Positions 23,856 to 31,515 of a stretch of DNA of 35,826 nucleotides are shown here, piece after piece (within the stretch, counting starts at the first letter, position 1; the number at the start of each line of letters is the position of its first letter). The notes under the pieces are model-generated. The model saw only the letters and a list, made by a program, of their open reading frames with translations, was not told the origin of the DNA and made no database searches. Origin of the DNA: Planctomycetales bacterium (GTDB lineage: Bacteria; Planctomycetota; JAKEIC01). A program made the position numbers and the translations under genes. Location: contig JAKEIC010000311.1 of assembly GCA_022614695.1 (NCBI GenBank), positions 1-35,826 on the forward strand. The letters run 5' to 3'.

Positions 23856-25963
23856 GGCGACACCAGGAGGTCCGCCGCCGCCGTCCCGCCCGTCGCGGCC
23901 CCGCTCGCGGACGTGAGCAGGCCCGTGGAAGGCGTGACCGTCATCGGGATCACGGCCGCCCCCCCCGCGTCGAGGACGAAGAGCCGGGACGCGCCGACCT
24001 GCCAGAGGGCCTGCCCCGTCGCCCCCGTCGAGTAGGGCGGCGCGGGGGTCGTGGCCAGCACCGTGAGCCCGCCGGTCGTGCCGATCGCCCACGCGGAGAT
24101 GTTCTGGCTCCCGGTGTTGAAGGCGTAGAGCCGGCCGTTCAGCACCTCAGCCGCGACCGGGGTCGTCCCCGCGGCGAACGGGGACCCGGTCACGGAGCCG
24201 AGCGCCCCCGTGCTCGTGCTGACCGAGAAGACGGCGACGTTCCCCGTCCCCGAGCCGGCGACGAAGAGCGCCCCGGAGTTGGTCGCGATTCCGAGCGGCG
24301 AGGAGCCCGAGCCCGTCGAGATCGGGGTCCCCGCGAGTGCGATGAGAGGGGAGCTGACGGCGATCTGGTAGCCGCCGAGCGATCCGGCGGCCGTGTGGCT
24401 CGCGTAGAGGTACGCCCCGCCGTGGAGCACGTGGAGCACCGTCGGGCCGCTCCCGCTCCCGGTCGAGACGGGCGAGCCGGTGAGCGGCGTGAGGGCCCCC
24501 GTCGTCCCGATCCCCAGCGCCGAGATCTGGTCGCTCCCCGAGCAGGAGACGAAGAGGGTCGCGCCCGAGATCACCCAGTCGGCCGGGCCGGAGGTGCCCG
24601 TCCCGAGCGACACCGGGGACTGGGGCGGCGTGCCGCCCAGCTCGGTGAGCGCCCCCGTCGTCCCGTTGATCGAGAGGATCGAAACGCTCGGGGCCGTCGT
24701 GGGCGGGTTACCCACGTTCAGGGAGTAGAGGACCCGGCCCCCGGTCGTGAGCGCAACGACGCGCAGGAGCGACGGCCCCAGCCCTCCCGACGCCAGGATC
24801 GTTGGACCCGACCCGATCATGGTGAGGGCGCCGGTCGTCGCGTTCACCGTGTAGGCCGTGATCGAGTTCGAGGAGGTGTTGGCGGCGTAGAGGACCGTCC
24901 CCGGACCGGAGGGGTCGAAGTAGGAGGCGAGCGCCGAGGTCCCGCTCGCGCCCGTGCCCGCCCCGAAGGGAGAGCCCGTGGCGGCCGCGAGCGCCCCGGT
25001 CGAGTCGGTGAAGTTCAGCACCGCGACGTCGTTGCTCGTCGAGTGGGCGACGAAGAGACGGGTGGGGTTGTAGGTGAAGGGGCTCGGTCCCGCGAGGCTC
25101 CCGGACTGGGCGTCAGGGTTCGTCACCGTGACCGAGGCCGCGCCGGTCGTCCCGGCCGGGGACGACGCGGGGGTGCGCGCGAGGATCGTCGTCGCCGAGA
25201 CCACGATCACGTCCGTCGCCAGGATCCCGCCGACGGTCACGGTAGCCCCGCCCTGGAACCCGGTCCCCGAGAGCGTCACGGCGCTGCCCCCGACAGTCGG
25301 ACCGGACGCCGGGACGATGCCGGCGACCGTGGGAGGGGCGATGTAGGTGAACCCGCCCGCGAGGGTTGCCGACTGGATGTCGGGGTTCGTGACCGTCACG
25401 TTCGCCGAGCCGGCCGCCCCGGCCGGGGTCGTGGCGGTCAGCGTGTTCGCGTCCACCCGGGTGACCCCCGTCGCGGCCGTCCCGCCGATCGTCACCGTGA
25501 TCCCCGTCAGGAACCCGGTCCCCGAGATCGTGACGAGGGTCCCGCCCGCCGCCGGGCCCGTGTTCGGGCTAAGCCCGGTGACCGTGGGCGGGAGCGCGGC
25601 GTAGCGGAACGCCCCGGCGAGCACCGCCCGGTCGCGCCCGCGCACGACCTCGACGTCCGCGTAGCCGCCGCTCCCAGCCGGGGTCCTGGCGAGGAGGACG
25701 CGGGACGAGACGATGACGACGGACGTCGCGGCGGAGCGGGTCGCGCTAGGGGAGCCGCTCGGCTCGAGCAGGTTCACGAGCGTGTCCGCGTCGAAGCCCC
25801 GGCCCTCCACGGTGAGCTCGGTCCCCCCCGCCAGGGGCCCGACCTTGGGGTGGACGTCCGCGATCGCGAGACGCTCCTGGGCGTCGCCCGTGCAGCCGAG
25901 GAGGCCGGAGATCGCAAGCGCTGCCGGCGCCAAGAGTTCCGCGATCCGGCCTCTCGCCGTCAA
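23852..25963 (-). CDS. TIG/IPT-repeat lipoprotein with lactonase-like beta-propeller
   Basis: 703 residues. The lipoprotein signal ends in LAISGLLGC (Cys24). Three TIG/IPT immunoglobulin-like repeats follow at about 33-305, marked by VxGLSPNTGPAAGGTLVTI-type sequences and ending in FTY. The rest is a seven-bladed propeller of the 6-phosphogluconolactonase-like family with a recurrent STGALxxxxGSPF motif. Such surface proteins usually bind partners or polymers; enzymatic activity is unproven. The start is TTG at 25963, because GGGGAGGGG lies seven bases before it and no ATG or GTG gives a proper signal peptide. It lies 50 bp after the sigma54 activator gene and overlaps the next gene by 4 nt. 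Confidence 0.82.
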   Translation of the reverse strand: MTARGRIAELLAPAALAISGLLGCTGDAQERLAIADVHPKVGPLAGGTELTVEGRGFDADTLVNLLEPSGSPSATRSAATSVVIVSSRVLLARTPAGSGGYADVEVVRGRDRAVLAGAFRYAALPPTVTGLSPNTGPAAGGTLVTISGTGFLTGITVTIGGTAATGVTRVDANTLTATTPAGAAGSANVTVTNPDIQSATLAGGFTYIAPPTVAGIVPASGPTVGGSAVTLSGTGFQGGATVTVGGILATDVIVVSATTILARTPASSPAGTTGAASVTVTNPDAQSGSLAGPSPFTYNPTRLFVAHSTSNDVAVLNFTDSTGALAAATGSPFGAGTGASGTSALASYFDPSGPGTVLYAANTSSNSITAYTVNATTGALTMIGSGPTILASGGLGPSLLRVVALTTGGRVLYSLNVGNPPTTAPSVSILSINGTTGALTELGGTPPQSPVSLGTGTSGPADWVISGATLFVSCSGSDQISALGIGTTGALTPLTGSPVSTGSGSGPTVLHVLHGGAYLYASHTAAGSLGGYQIAVSSPLIALAGTPISTGSGSSPLGIATNSGALFVAGSGTGNVAVFSVSTSTGALGSVTGSPFAAGTTPVAAEVLNGRLYAFNTGSQNISAWAIGTTGGLTVLATTPAPPYSTGATGQALWQVGASRLFVLDAGGAAVIPMTVTPSTGLLTSASGAATGGTAAADLLVSP

Positions 25964-25970
25964 GTGCTTG

Positions 25971-25979
25971 CCCCTCCCC
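25971..25979 (-). promoter_or_regulatory. Shine-Dalgarno GGGGAGGGG deciding the TTG start at 25963
   Basis: On the minus strand this purine run lies seven bases before the TTG, a standard spacing, and supports a rare start codon. Confidence 0.6.
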
Positions 25980-26013
25980 TCATCCCGTAACGGCTGCGGT
26001 GCCTTCCGGTTGG

Positions 26014-28200
26014 CTACCGCTGGAGCCCCAGCGCATCCATCTTCGAGTCGAGGGTCGGCCTCGAAATCCCGAGGATCTGGGCCGCCGACTGCTTGTTCCA
26101 GTTCGTGTGCTGGAGGACCGCGAGGATGGCCGCCCGCTCCACGTCGTCGGTCGCCTCCTTCACCAGGTCGCGGAGCGGCCGCTCGAGGTACCGCTGCGTG
26201 GCGTCCCGCCGGGACTCCCCCCTCGCCTCCGCGGAGAGCTCGTCCGGTCGGATCACGTCGCCGGAGAGCGCGACGGCGCGGCGGATCTCGTTCTCGAGCT
26301 CCCGGACGTTGCCCGGCCAGGAGTGGTTCATGACCAGGTTCAAGGCGCGCGGGTCGAGCCGCCTCTGCGGGGTGTGCGTCTCGGCCGCCAGGACCCCGAG
26401 GAAGTGCTCCACGAGGAGCGGGATGTCCTCCCGGCGGTCGCGCAGGGGCGGCAGGTTCACCGTCAGGACGTTCAGCCGGTAGTAGAGGTCCTCGCGGAAT
26501 CGGTTCTCCGAGAGGAGCTGCCTCAGGTCCTTGTTGCTCGCCGAGATGATCCGCACGTCCACCTTGATCGTGTCCTTCCCGCCCACCCGCCGGATCTCGC
26601 CCTCCTGGAGGGCGCGCAGGAGCTTCTTCTGCATCTCGACCGGCATGTCCCCGATCTCGTCGAGGAAGAGCGTCCCGCAGTTCGCTACCTCGAAGAGGCC
26701 CTTCTTGTCCACGACGGCCCCCGTGAAGGAGCCCCGCACGTGGCCGAACAGCTCCGACTCGAGGAGGGTCTCGGGGATCGCCGCGCAGTTCTCGGAGACG
26801 AACCGGCGGTCCTTGCGCGGCCCGTTGAAGTGGATGGCCCGGGCGACGAGCTCCTTCCCGGTCCCCGACTCGCCCTGGATCAGGACCGGCACCTCCGAGT
26901 CGGTGATCCGGTCGAGCAGGAGGAACACCTGCTGCATCTTGGGCGACCGCCCGATGATGTTGTCGTAGTTGTATTTCAATTCCAGTTGGCGGCGGCTCTC
27001 GGCGAGGTCCTTCCGCGCGTCGAGGAGCTCCACGGTCTGCACCTCGACCTTCTCGGCGAGCTTCTTGTTGAGCTGCTCGACCTTCTCCTTCTCCTCCTCG
27101 AGGGCGCGCCGCTTCTCGAGGGCCTCCTCGTGGAGCCGCGCGTTCTCGATCGCGATGGCCGCCTGGTCGCAAAAGCCCTGCAGCACGCGCCGGTCGTCCT
27201 CGGTGAAGACGCCCGTCTCGAAGCGGTTGTCTATGTAGACGAGCCCGACGACCTTCTCGCGAATCTTGAACGGGACGCAGAGGAGCGAACGGAGCCGGAG
27301 GTCCGAGACGCTCATCGAGTCGCGGAAGCGCGGGTCGTCATGGGCATTGCTTGAGATCACCGGCTCCCCCGTCCGCGCCACCTGCTCGGCGATGGAGCGG
27401 CTGATCTTGATGGTCGGGTTCTTCACGGGCTCCTTGTCGAAGTTGCGCGCGATCTCGATCTTCATCGCTCCCCCCTCGCCGAGGATCAGGAACCCGCGCT
27501 CGGCATGGGTGAGGGCCACGACCGTGTCCATGATGAGGTTGAGGAGCTTCCGCAGGTTCAGTTCGGAGTTGAGGGCCTTCCCGATCTCCAGGAGCTTCTC
27601 GAGCCGCCCCGCGCGGTCCTGGAGGGAGCGGAGGGTCTCCCTCCCCCGCGTCTCGATGAACCCGCCGAAGATCTTGTCGGCCTGGACGAGGCCCTCCTCC
27701 CCGTAGGTCCGGTGGATCGCCTCGAGCGCCGAGACGAGGCCCCCCTCGAGACGGTCGGGGTCGGCGTCGGGGACCGGCTCGGCGGCCGGCGGGGCCTCGG
27801 CGGGCGGCGCGATCCGCCGCCGGAGCGCCCGGCCTCCCGAGATGCGCCGGAGACCCTTCCTCGCGGCGGCGAGCCGCGGCTCGGAGGCGCGCGCCGGGGC
27901 CGTCTCGAACACGATCTCCGTCCTCCCGATCCGGATCCGGTCCCCGGGCTCGAGGAGCTTCTGGTTCACGCGGGCCCCGTTCACGACCGTCCCGTTCTGG
28001 CTCTCGAGGTCCACGAGCTTCCAGCGCTCTCCCGCGCGCTCGATCTGGAAGTGGACCCGCGAGGCGAGGGGGGCGGCGATCCGGACGGTGGCGTCCGCCG
28101 CCCGGCCGACGGTCGTCAGGTCCTCCTCGAGCGCGACGAGCCGCTCCTCCCCGTCCTCGCGGATCCGGAGCCGGGCCCCGCCGCCGGCGGTCCCCTTCAT
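26014..28200 (-). CDS. FHA-GAF sigma54-dependent transcriptional activator
   Basis: 728 residues. FHA domain 28-97 (VGRAADATVRI, SRVHF, SQNGTVVNG), GAF domain about 215-355, a coiled coil 355-408, then an AAA+ domain 412-645 with Walker A GESGTGKE (443-450), Walker B LFLDEIGD (511-518) and DLYYRLNV (571-578). A Fis-type helix-turn-helix is at 685-728. The sigma54-contacting loop reads GSFTGA (490-495) rather than GAFTGA. The FHA domain implies control by Ser/Thr phosphorylation, and the window contains a kinase and a phosphatase that could feed it. The ATG overlaps the helicase stop (TGATG). No -24/-12 site was found in the window. Confidence 0.9.
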   Translation of the reverse strand: MKGTAGGGARLRIREDGEERLVALEEDLTTVGRAADATVRIAAPLASRVHFQIERAGERWKLVDLESQNGTVVNGARVNQKLLEPGDRIRIGRTEIVFETAPARASEPRLAAARKGLRRISGGRALRRRIAPPAEAPPAAEPVPDADPDRLEGGLVSALEAIHRTYGEEGLVQADKIFGGFIETRGRETLRSLQDRAGRLEKLLEIGKALNSELNLRKLLNLIMDTVVALTHAERGFLILGEGGAMKIEIARNFDKEPVKNPTIKISRSIAEQVARTGEPVISSNAHDDPRFRDSMSVSDLRLRSLLCVPFKIREKVVGLVYIDNRFETGVFTEDDRRVLQGFCDQAAIAIENARLHEEALEKRRALEEEKEKVEQLNKKLAEKVEVQTVELLDARKDLAESRRQLELKYNYDNIIGRSPKMQQVFLLLDRITDSEVPVLIQGESGTGKELVARAIHFNGPRKDRRFVSENCAAIPETLLESELFGHVRGSFTGAVVDKKGLFEVANCGTLFLDEIGDMPVEMQKKLLRALQEGEIRRVGGKDTIKVDVRIISASNKDLRQLLSENRFREDLYYRLNVLTVNLPPLRDRREDIPLLVEHFLGVLAAETHTPQRRLDPRALNLVMNHSWPGNVRELENEIRRAVALSGDVIRPDELSAEARGESRRDATQRYLERPLRDLVKEATDDVERAAILAVLQHTNWNKQSAAQILGISRPTLDSKMDALGLQR

Positions 28201-30419
28201 CACGGCGAGGACCTCCGCAGCGGCGCGAGGTCGAGCGCCAGTTCCCGCGTCCCGGCCCGATCGAAGCGGACGGTCACGCGCCGGTTCGGGCTCCGACCGG
28301 AGAGCCCCACCACCGACCCCGCTCCGAACCGGGGGTGGACGACCCGTTCGCCCGCGCGCAGGGCGCCATCCTCGTCGCTCGCGCCCGAGTCGGGATCGGG
28401 CTCGTACCGCCAGGCGTCCGGCGGGGCCCCGCCGAACTCGTCCGGCTCGCCGGCGTCGGGGGCGGCGACGGCCGCCGGGGGGGCCGCCGCGCGGTCCAAG
28501 GCCTCGGGCGGGATCTCCGCCAGGAACCGGGAGCCCAGGGTCGGCCGGGGCGGGCCCCCGAAGGGGCTCCGGCTCCGCGCCCGGGCGAGTACCAGCCTCT
28601 CGCGCGCCCGGGTCATCCCCACGTAGAGGAGCCGCCTCTCCTCCTCGACGTCGTCCGGCTTCTCCTGGGCGAGCGAGTGGGGCAGCAACCCCTCCTCGAG
28701 CCCGACGATCGCCACGAGGGGGAACTCGAGGCCCTTGCTCGAGTGGAGGGTCATGAAGGTGACCCGGTCGGGCTCCTCCTCCATCCGGTCCACGTCGGCG
28801 ACGAGCGCGACCTCCTCGAGGAACCCCGCGAGGCCGCCCTCCGGGTGGCGGCGGTCGTAGTCGGCGGCGGCCGTCGCCAGTTCGGCGACGTTCTCGAGGC
28901 GGTCCTGGGCCGAGGGATCCCGCTCGGCGCGGAGGTACGACTCGTACCCCGAGAGCTTCACCGCGGCCTGGACCGCGTCGGCCCCGGCGGCCGCCCCGGC
29001 CGCGCGGATCCCCGCGAGGACGTCGGCCAGCTCGCCGGCCCCGCGCGCGGCCCGGCCCCCGAGGCCCGCCTCGGCGGCCCGCCGGAGCGCGTCGGCGAGG
29101 GGGATCCCGGCCCGCCCGGCCAGGTCGCGGAGGGCCGCCGCGCCTTTCTCCCCCAGTCCCCGCGGCGGGACGTTCGCGATCCGGCCGAAGCTCGCCACGT
29201 CCCGGGGGTTCTGCGCGAGCCGGAGGTAGGCGACCACGTCCTTCACCTCGCGCCGCTGGAAGAACTCGACGCTTCCCACGATCTGGTAGGGGAGCGCGCG
29301 GGCGCGGAAGGCGGCCTCGAGCGCCCGCGACTGGGCGTTCGTGCGGTAGAAGACCGCCGCCTCCCCGAGGGGCCGCCCCTCGTCCCGCCACGCCTCGACC
29401 TCGGAGGCCACCTGCGCGGCCTCCTGCTCGTGGTCGTGGCCCACGCGCAGCCGGAGCCTCTCCCCTTCCGCGTTCTCGGTCCAAAGGCCCTTCTCGCGGC
29501 GCTGGAGGTTCCGCGAGATGAGAGAGGAGGCGGCGGCCAGGATGCGCTTTGTCGAGCGGTAGTTCTGCTCGAGCGCCACGACGTGCGCCTCGGGGAAGTC
29601 CTTCTCGAAGTCGAGGATGTTCCGGATGTCGGCGCCGCGGAAGGCATAGATGCTCTGGTCCGGGTCGCCCGTGGCGCAGAGGTTCCGGTGCCCGCCCGCG
29701 AGCTTCACCAGCAGGTCGTACTGGCGCCTGTTCGTGTCCTGGAACTCGTCCACCATCACGTAGAGGAACCGCTCGCGCGCGCGCCGGAGCCTATCCGGGT
29801 CCGCCTCCAGCATCGCGAGGGGCGCGAGCAGCAGGTCGTCGAAGTCGAGGGCGTTCGCCCCGTGCAGCCGCTCGACATAGAGCGGGAAGACCTGGCCGGC
29901 GGCCCGCCCCGGGGGCGCCTGGCGCATCAGGTCCTCCGCGCCGCGCCCCTCCTCCCTCGCCCTCGAAAGGAGGCCGGCGATCGCGGTGGGCGTGGCGCGG
30001 CGGTCGTCGAGGTGGAGCTCCTGGAGGATCTCGCGGACCAGCGCGAGCTGGTCGGCCCGGTCGTAGATCGTGAAGTCGGGTCCGACCCCGGCGGGCGCGC
30101 CGGGCACCTCGCCGGCGGCCGCCAGCTCGCGGCGGAGCCACCGCGCGCCGAAGGAGTGGAACGTGGTCACCCAGAGCCCATCGGCTCCCATGGGCGGGGT
30201 GAGCGCCGCCACCCGCGACTGCATCTCGCCGGCCGCCTTGTTCGTGAACGTGAGGGCGAGGACGCTCCGCGCCGGCACCCCCTTCGCGAGGAGGTGAGCT
30301 ACCCGTCGCGTGACCACCCGGGTCTTCCCGCTCCCGGCCCCCGCCAGCACGAGGAGGGGTCCCTCCGTGCGCGTCACGGCCTCACGCTGCGGCGGCGTGA
30401 GGTCTGCGAGGAGATCCAC
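28200..30419 (-). CDS. UvrD/PcrA-type superfamily 1 DNA helicase
   Basis: 739 residues, normal for the family. Starts LTPPQREAV (Q motif), Walker A GAGSGKT (27-33), TFTNKAAGEM (motif Ia), DEFQDTNRRQYDLL (motif II region), GDPDQSIYAFRGAD (III), LEQNYRST (IV), TLHSSKGLEF (V) and YVGMTRARERL (VI). The C-terminus has a Tudor-like segment (VVHPRFGAGSVVGL) that in PcrA binds RNA polymerase. It unwinds DNA 3'-5' in excision repair and in clearing conflicts with transcription. GTG start at 30419; TAGAAT 9 nt upstream. Divergent from acpS. Confidence 0.93.
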   Translation of the reverse strand: MDLLADLTPPQREAVTRTEGPLLVLAGAGSGKTRVVTRRVAHLLAKGVPARSVLALTFTNKAAGEMQSRVAALTPPMGADGLWVTTFHSFGARWLRRELAAAGEVPGAPAGVGPDFTIYDRADQLALVREILQELHLDDRRATPTAIAGLLSRAREEGRGAEDLMRQAPPGRAAGQVFPLYVERLHGANALDFDDLLLAPLAMLEADPDRLRRARERFLYVMVDEFQDTNRRQYDLLVKLAGGHRNLCATGDPDQSIYAFRGADIRNILDFEKDFPEAHVVALEQNYRSTKRILAAASSLISRNLQRREKGLWTENAEGERLRLRVGHDHEQEAAQVASEVEAWRDEGRPLGEAAVFYRTNAQSRALEAAFRARALPYQIVGSVEFFQRREVKDVVAYLRLAQNPRDVASFGRIANVPPRGLGEKGAAALRDLAGRAGIPLADALRRAAEAGLGGRAARGAGELADVLAGIRAAGAAAGADAVQAAVKLSGYESYLRAERDPSAQDRLENVAELATAAADYDRRHPEGGLAGFLEEVALVADVDRMEEEPDRVTFMTLHSSKGLEFPLVAIVGLEEGLLPHSLAQEKPDDVEEERRLLYVGMTRARERLVLARARSRSPFGGPPRPTLGSRFLAEIPPEALDRAAAPPAAVAAPDAGEPDEFGGAPPDAWRYEPDPDSGASDEDGALRAGERVVHPRFGAGSVVGLSGRSPNRRVTVRFDRAGTRELALDLAPLRRSSP

Positions 30420-30428
30420 GGCACGGCG

Positions 30429-30451
30429 ATTCTATCCGCGCCGGGTATACT
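30429..30451. promoter_or_regulatory. Divergent -10 pair between uvrD/pcrA and acpS
   Basis: In the 38-bp divergent gap, TAGAAT on the minus strand (30434-30429) ends 9 nt before the helicase GTG, and TATACT on the plus strand (30446-30451) ends 6 nt before the acpS ATG. Both predict leaderless transcripts. No -35 hexamers fit. Confidence 0.5.
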
Positions 30452-30457
30452 GGCCCC

Positions 30458-30871
30458 ATGGTCCTCGGACTCGGCGTGGATCTCGCGGAGGTGGGGCGCG
30501 TCGCCGCGGCTTGGCGGCGCCACGGCCCGCGATTCCTCAACCGGATCTTCACCGCCGGGGAGGTTGCGGAGGCCTCCTCGCGGGTCCATCCCGAAGAGCA
30601 TCTCGCGGGCCGCTTCGCCGCGAAGGAAGCCGTCCTGAAGGCGCTCGGGACGGGATGGGGAGGGAAGGGCGTCGGCTTCCGGGAGGTGGAGGTGCGGTCC
30701 GCGGGCGCGTCTCGCCGGGTGTCCCCCACGGCGGCCCCGACGGCGGCGCCCACGGTGGCTCTCCGAGGCGCGGCGGCCCGCCGCGCGAGAGCGATCGGGG
30801 GAAAGAAGGTCCTCGTCAGCATCTCCCACACGGGCGGCCTGGCCGTCGCGACGGCCGTCGTCACGCGGTAG
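30458..30871 (+). CDS. acpS: Holo-[acyl-carrier-protein] synthase
   Basis: A 137-residue AcpS-type phosphopantetheinyl transferase that loads the 4'-phosphopantetheine arm onto acyl carrier proteins. LGVDLAEVGR (metal-binding Asp8) and GRFAAKEAVLKALGTG (51-66, Glu57) are the two signature motifs, and VLVSISHTGGLAVA closes the fold. It is longer than usual because a Pro/Thr/Ala stretch (PTAAPTAAP, from a short GC-rich repeat) replaces the normal short loop at about 90-99. First gene before the serine palmitoyltransferase region, which makes a role in an ACP-dependent lipid pathway plausible. Confidence 0.9.
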   Translation: MVLGLGVDLAEVGRVAAAWRRHGPRFLNRIFTAGEVAEASSRVHPEEHLAGRFAAKEAVLKALGTGWGGKGVGFREVEVRSAGASRRVSPTAAPTAAPTVALRGAAARRARAIGGKKVLVSISHTGGLAVATAVVTR

Positions 30872-30876
30872 CGAAC

Positions 30877-30885
30877 GGAGGAGGG
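30877..30885 (+). promoter_or_regulatory. Shine-Dalgarno GGAGGAGGG for the gene at 30891
   Basis: The run ends five bases before the ATG at 30891 and fixes this start, 19 bp after the acpS stop. Confidence 0.65.
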
Positions 30886-30890
30886 CTCGG

Positions 30891-31433
30891 ATGGCCGGCG
30901 CGAAGAGCGGCAAGCACGTCGTGATGCCGAAGAGGGGGTCCTTCCTGGGCCTCCTCGCGAAGATCCTCCTCGTCCTCCTCGTGCTCGTGGGCGGAGGCGG
31001 CGCCGTGCTCCGCTTCGCCTTCCCGGCGCAGTACGCCCGGGTCTCGATGGCCGCCAAGAAGGCGCTCCGGCCGGTCCAGGTGAAGCTCTGGAGGGACGTG
31101 GCCCACGCCCTGGTGGCGAGGGCGAACCTCCCCGCGGAGGAGCGGGCGCCCGCCGACAAGACCGTGGACGACCTGGCCGGCGCGCTCGGCGCGGAGCCCG
31201 CGGACTCGGAGCGCGCCGCGCGGCTCGAGGCGGCGGCGCGCCGGTTCCTCGACGCCTTCGACTCGGGCGCCTCGACCCCGGACGCCGTGAAACCTCTCCT
31301 CGACGACGCCCGCCAGACCCTCGCGCCTCCCGCGGAGCCGCCGCCAGCCCCGCCGGCGGAGGCCCCGCCCGCGCCCCCCGCCCCGGCGGAGCCCCCGGCG
31401 GCGGCCACCGACCCGGCCAAGTCCGGCGGTTGA
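30891..31433 (+). CDS. Membrane-anchored Ala/Pro-rich protein of unknown function
   Basis: 180 residues, no family recognised. A basic N-terminus is followed by one strong membrane helix (residues 17-46, LLAKILLVLLVLVGGGGAVL), then a helical Ala-rich region of about 95 residues and a low-complexity Pro/Ala/Glu tail. It probably sits in the inner membrane with the tail outside. It follows acpS at 19 bp and precedes the serine palmitoyltransferase gene, whose promoter overlaps its stop codon. Confidence 0.6.
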   Translation: MAGAKSGKHVVMPKRGSFLGLLAKILLVLLVLVGGGGAVLRFAFPAQYARVSMAAKKALRPVQVKLWRDVAHALVARANLPAEERAPADKTVDDLAGALGAEPADSERAARLEAAARRFLDAFDSGASTPDAVKPLLDDARQTLAPPAEPPPAPPAEAPPAPPAPAEPPAAATDPAKSGG

Positions 31434-31458
31434 CCCCGCCCCGGGCCCCCTCTATCAT
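31430..31458 (+). promoter_or_regulatory. Near-consensus sigma70 promoter upstream of the SPT gene
   Basis: TTGACC (31430-31435), overlapping the stop of the preceding gene, and TATCAT (31453-31458) are separated by exactly 17 nt. Transcription would start near 31465. This is the best -35/-10 pair in the window and gives a leader of about 50 nt with Shine-Dalgarno GGGGAGGGGG at 31502-31511. Confidence 0.65.
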
Positions 31459-31515
31459 CGGCCGCCCCGTCGTTTTCGGCGCCTCTGGACCGGGGGGGGA
31501 CGGGGAGGGGGCTGC

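Noticed and set aside
23820..23860. Short repeat of CCAGGAAC/ACCAGGAG-like units near the start of the barrel-like gene
   Set aside because: It lies within the signal-peptide coding part (SWLLVPGSWL) and is too short to call a repeat element.
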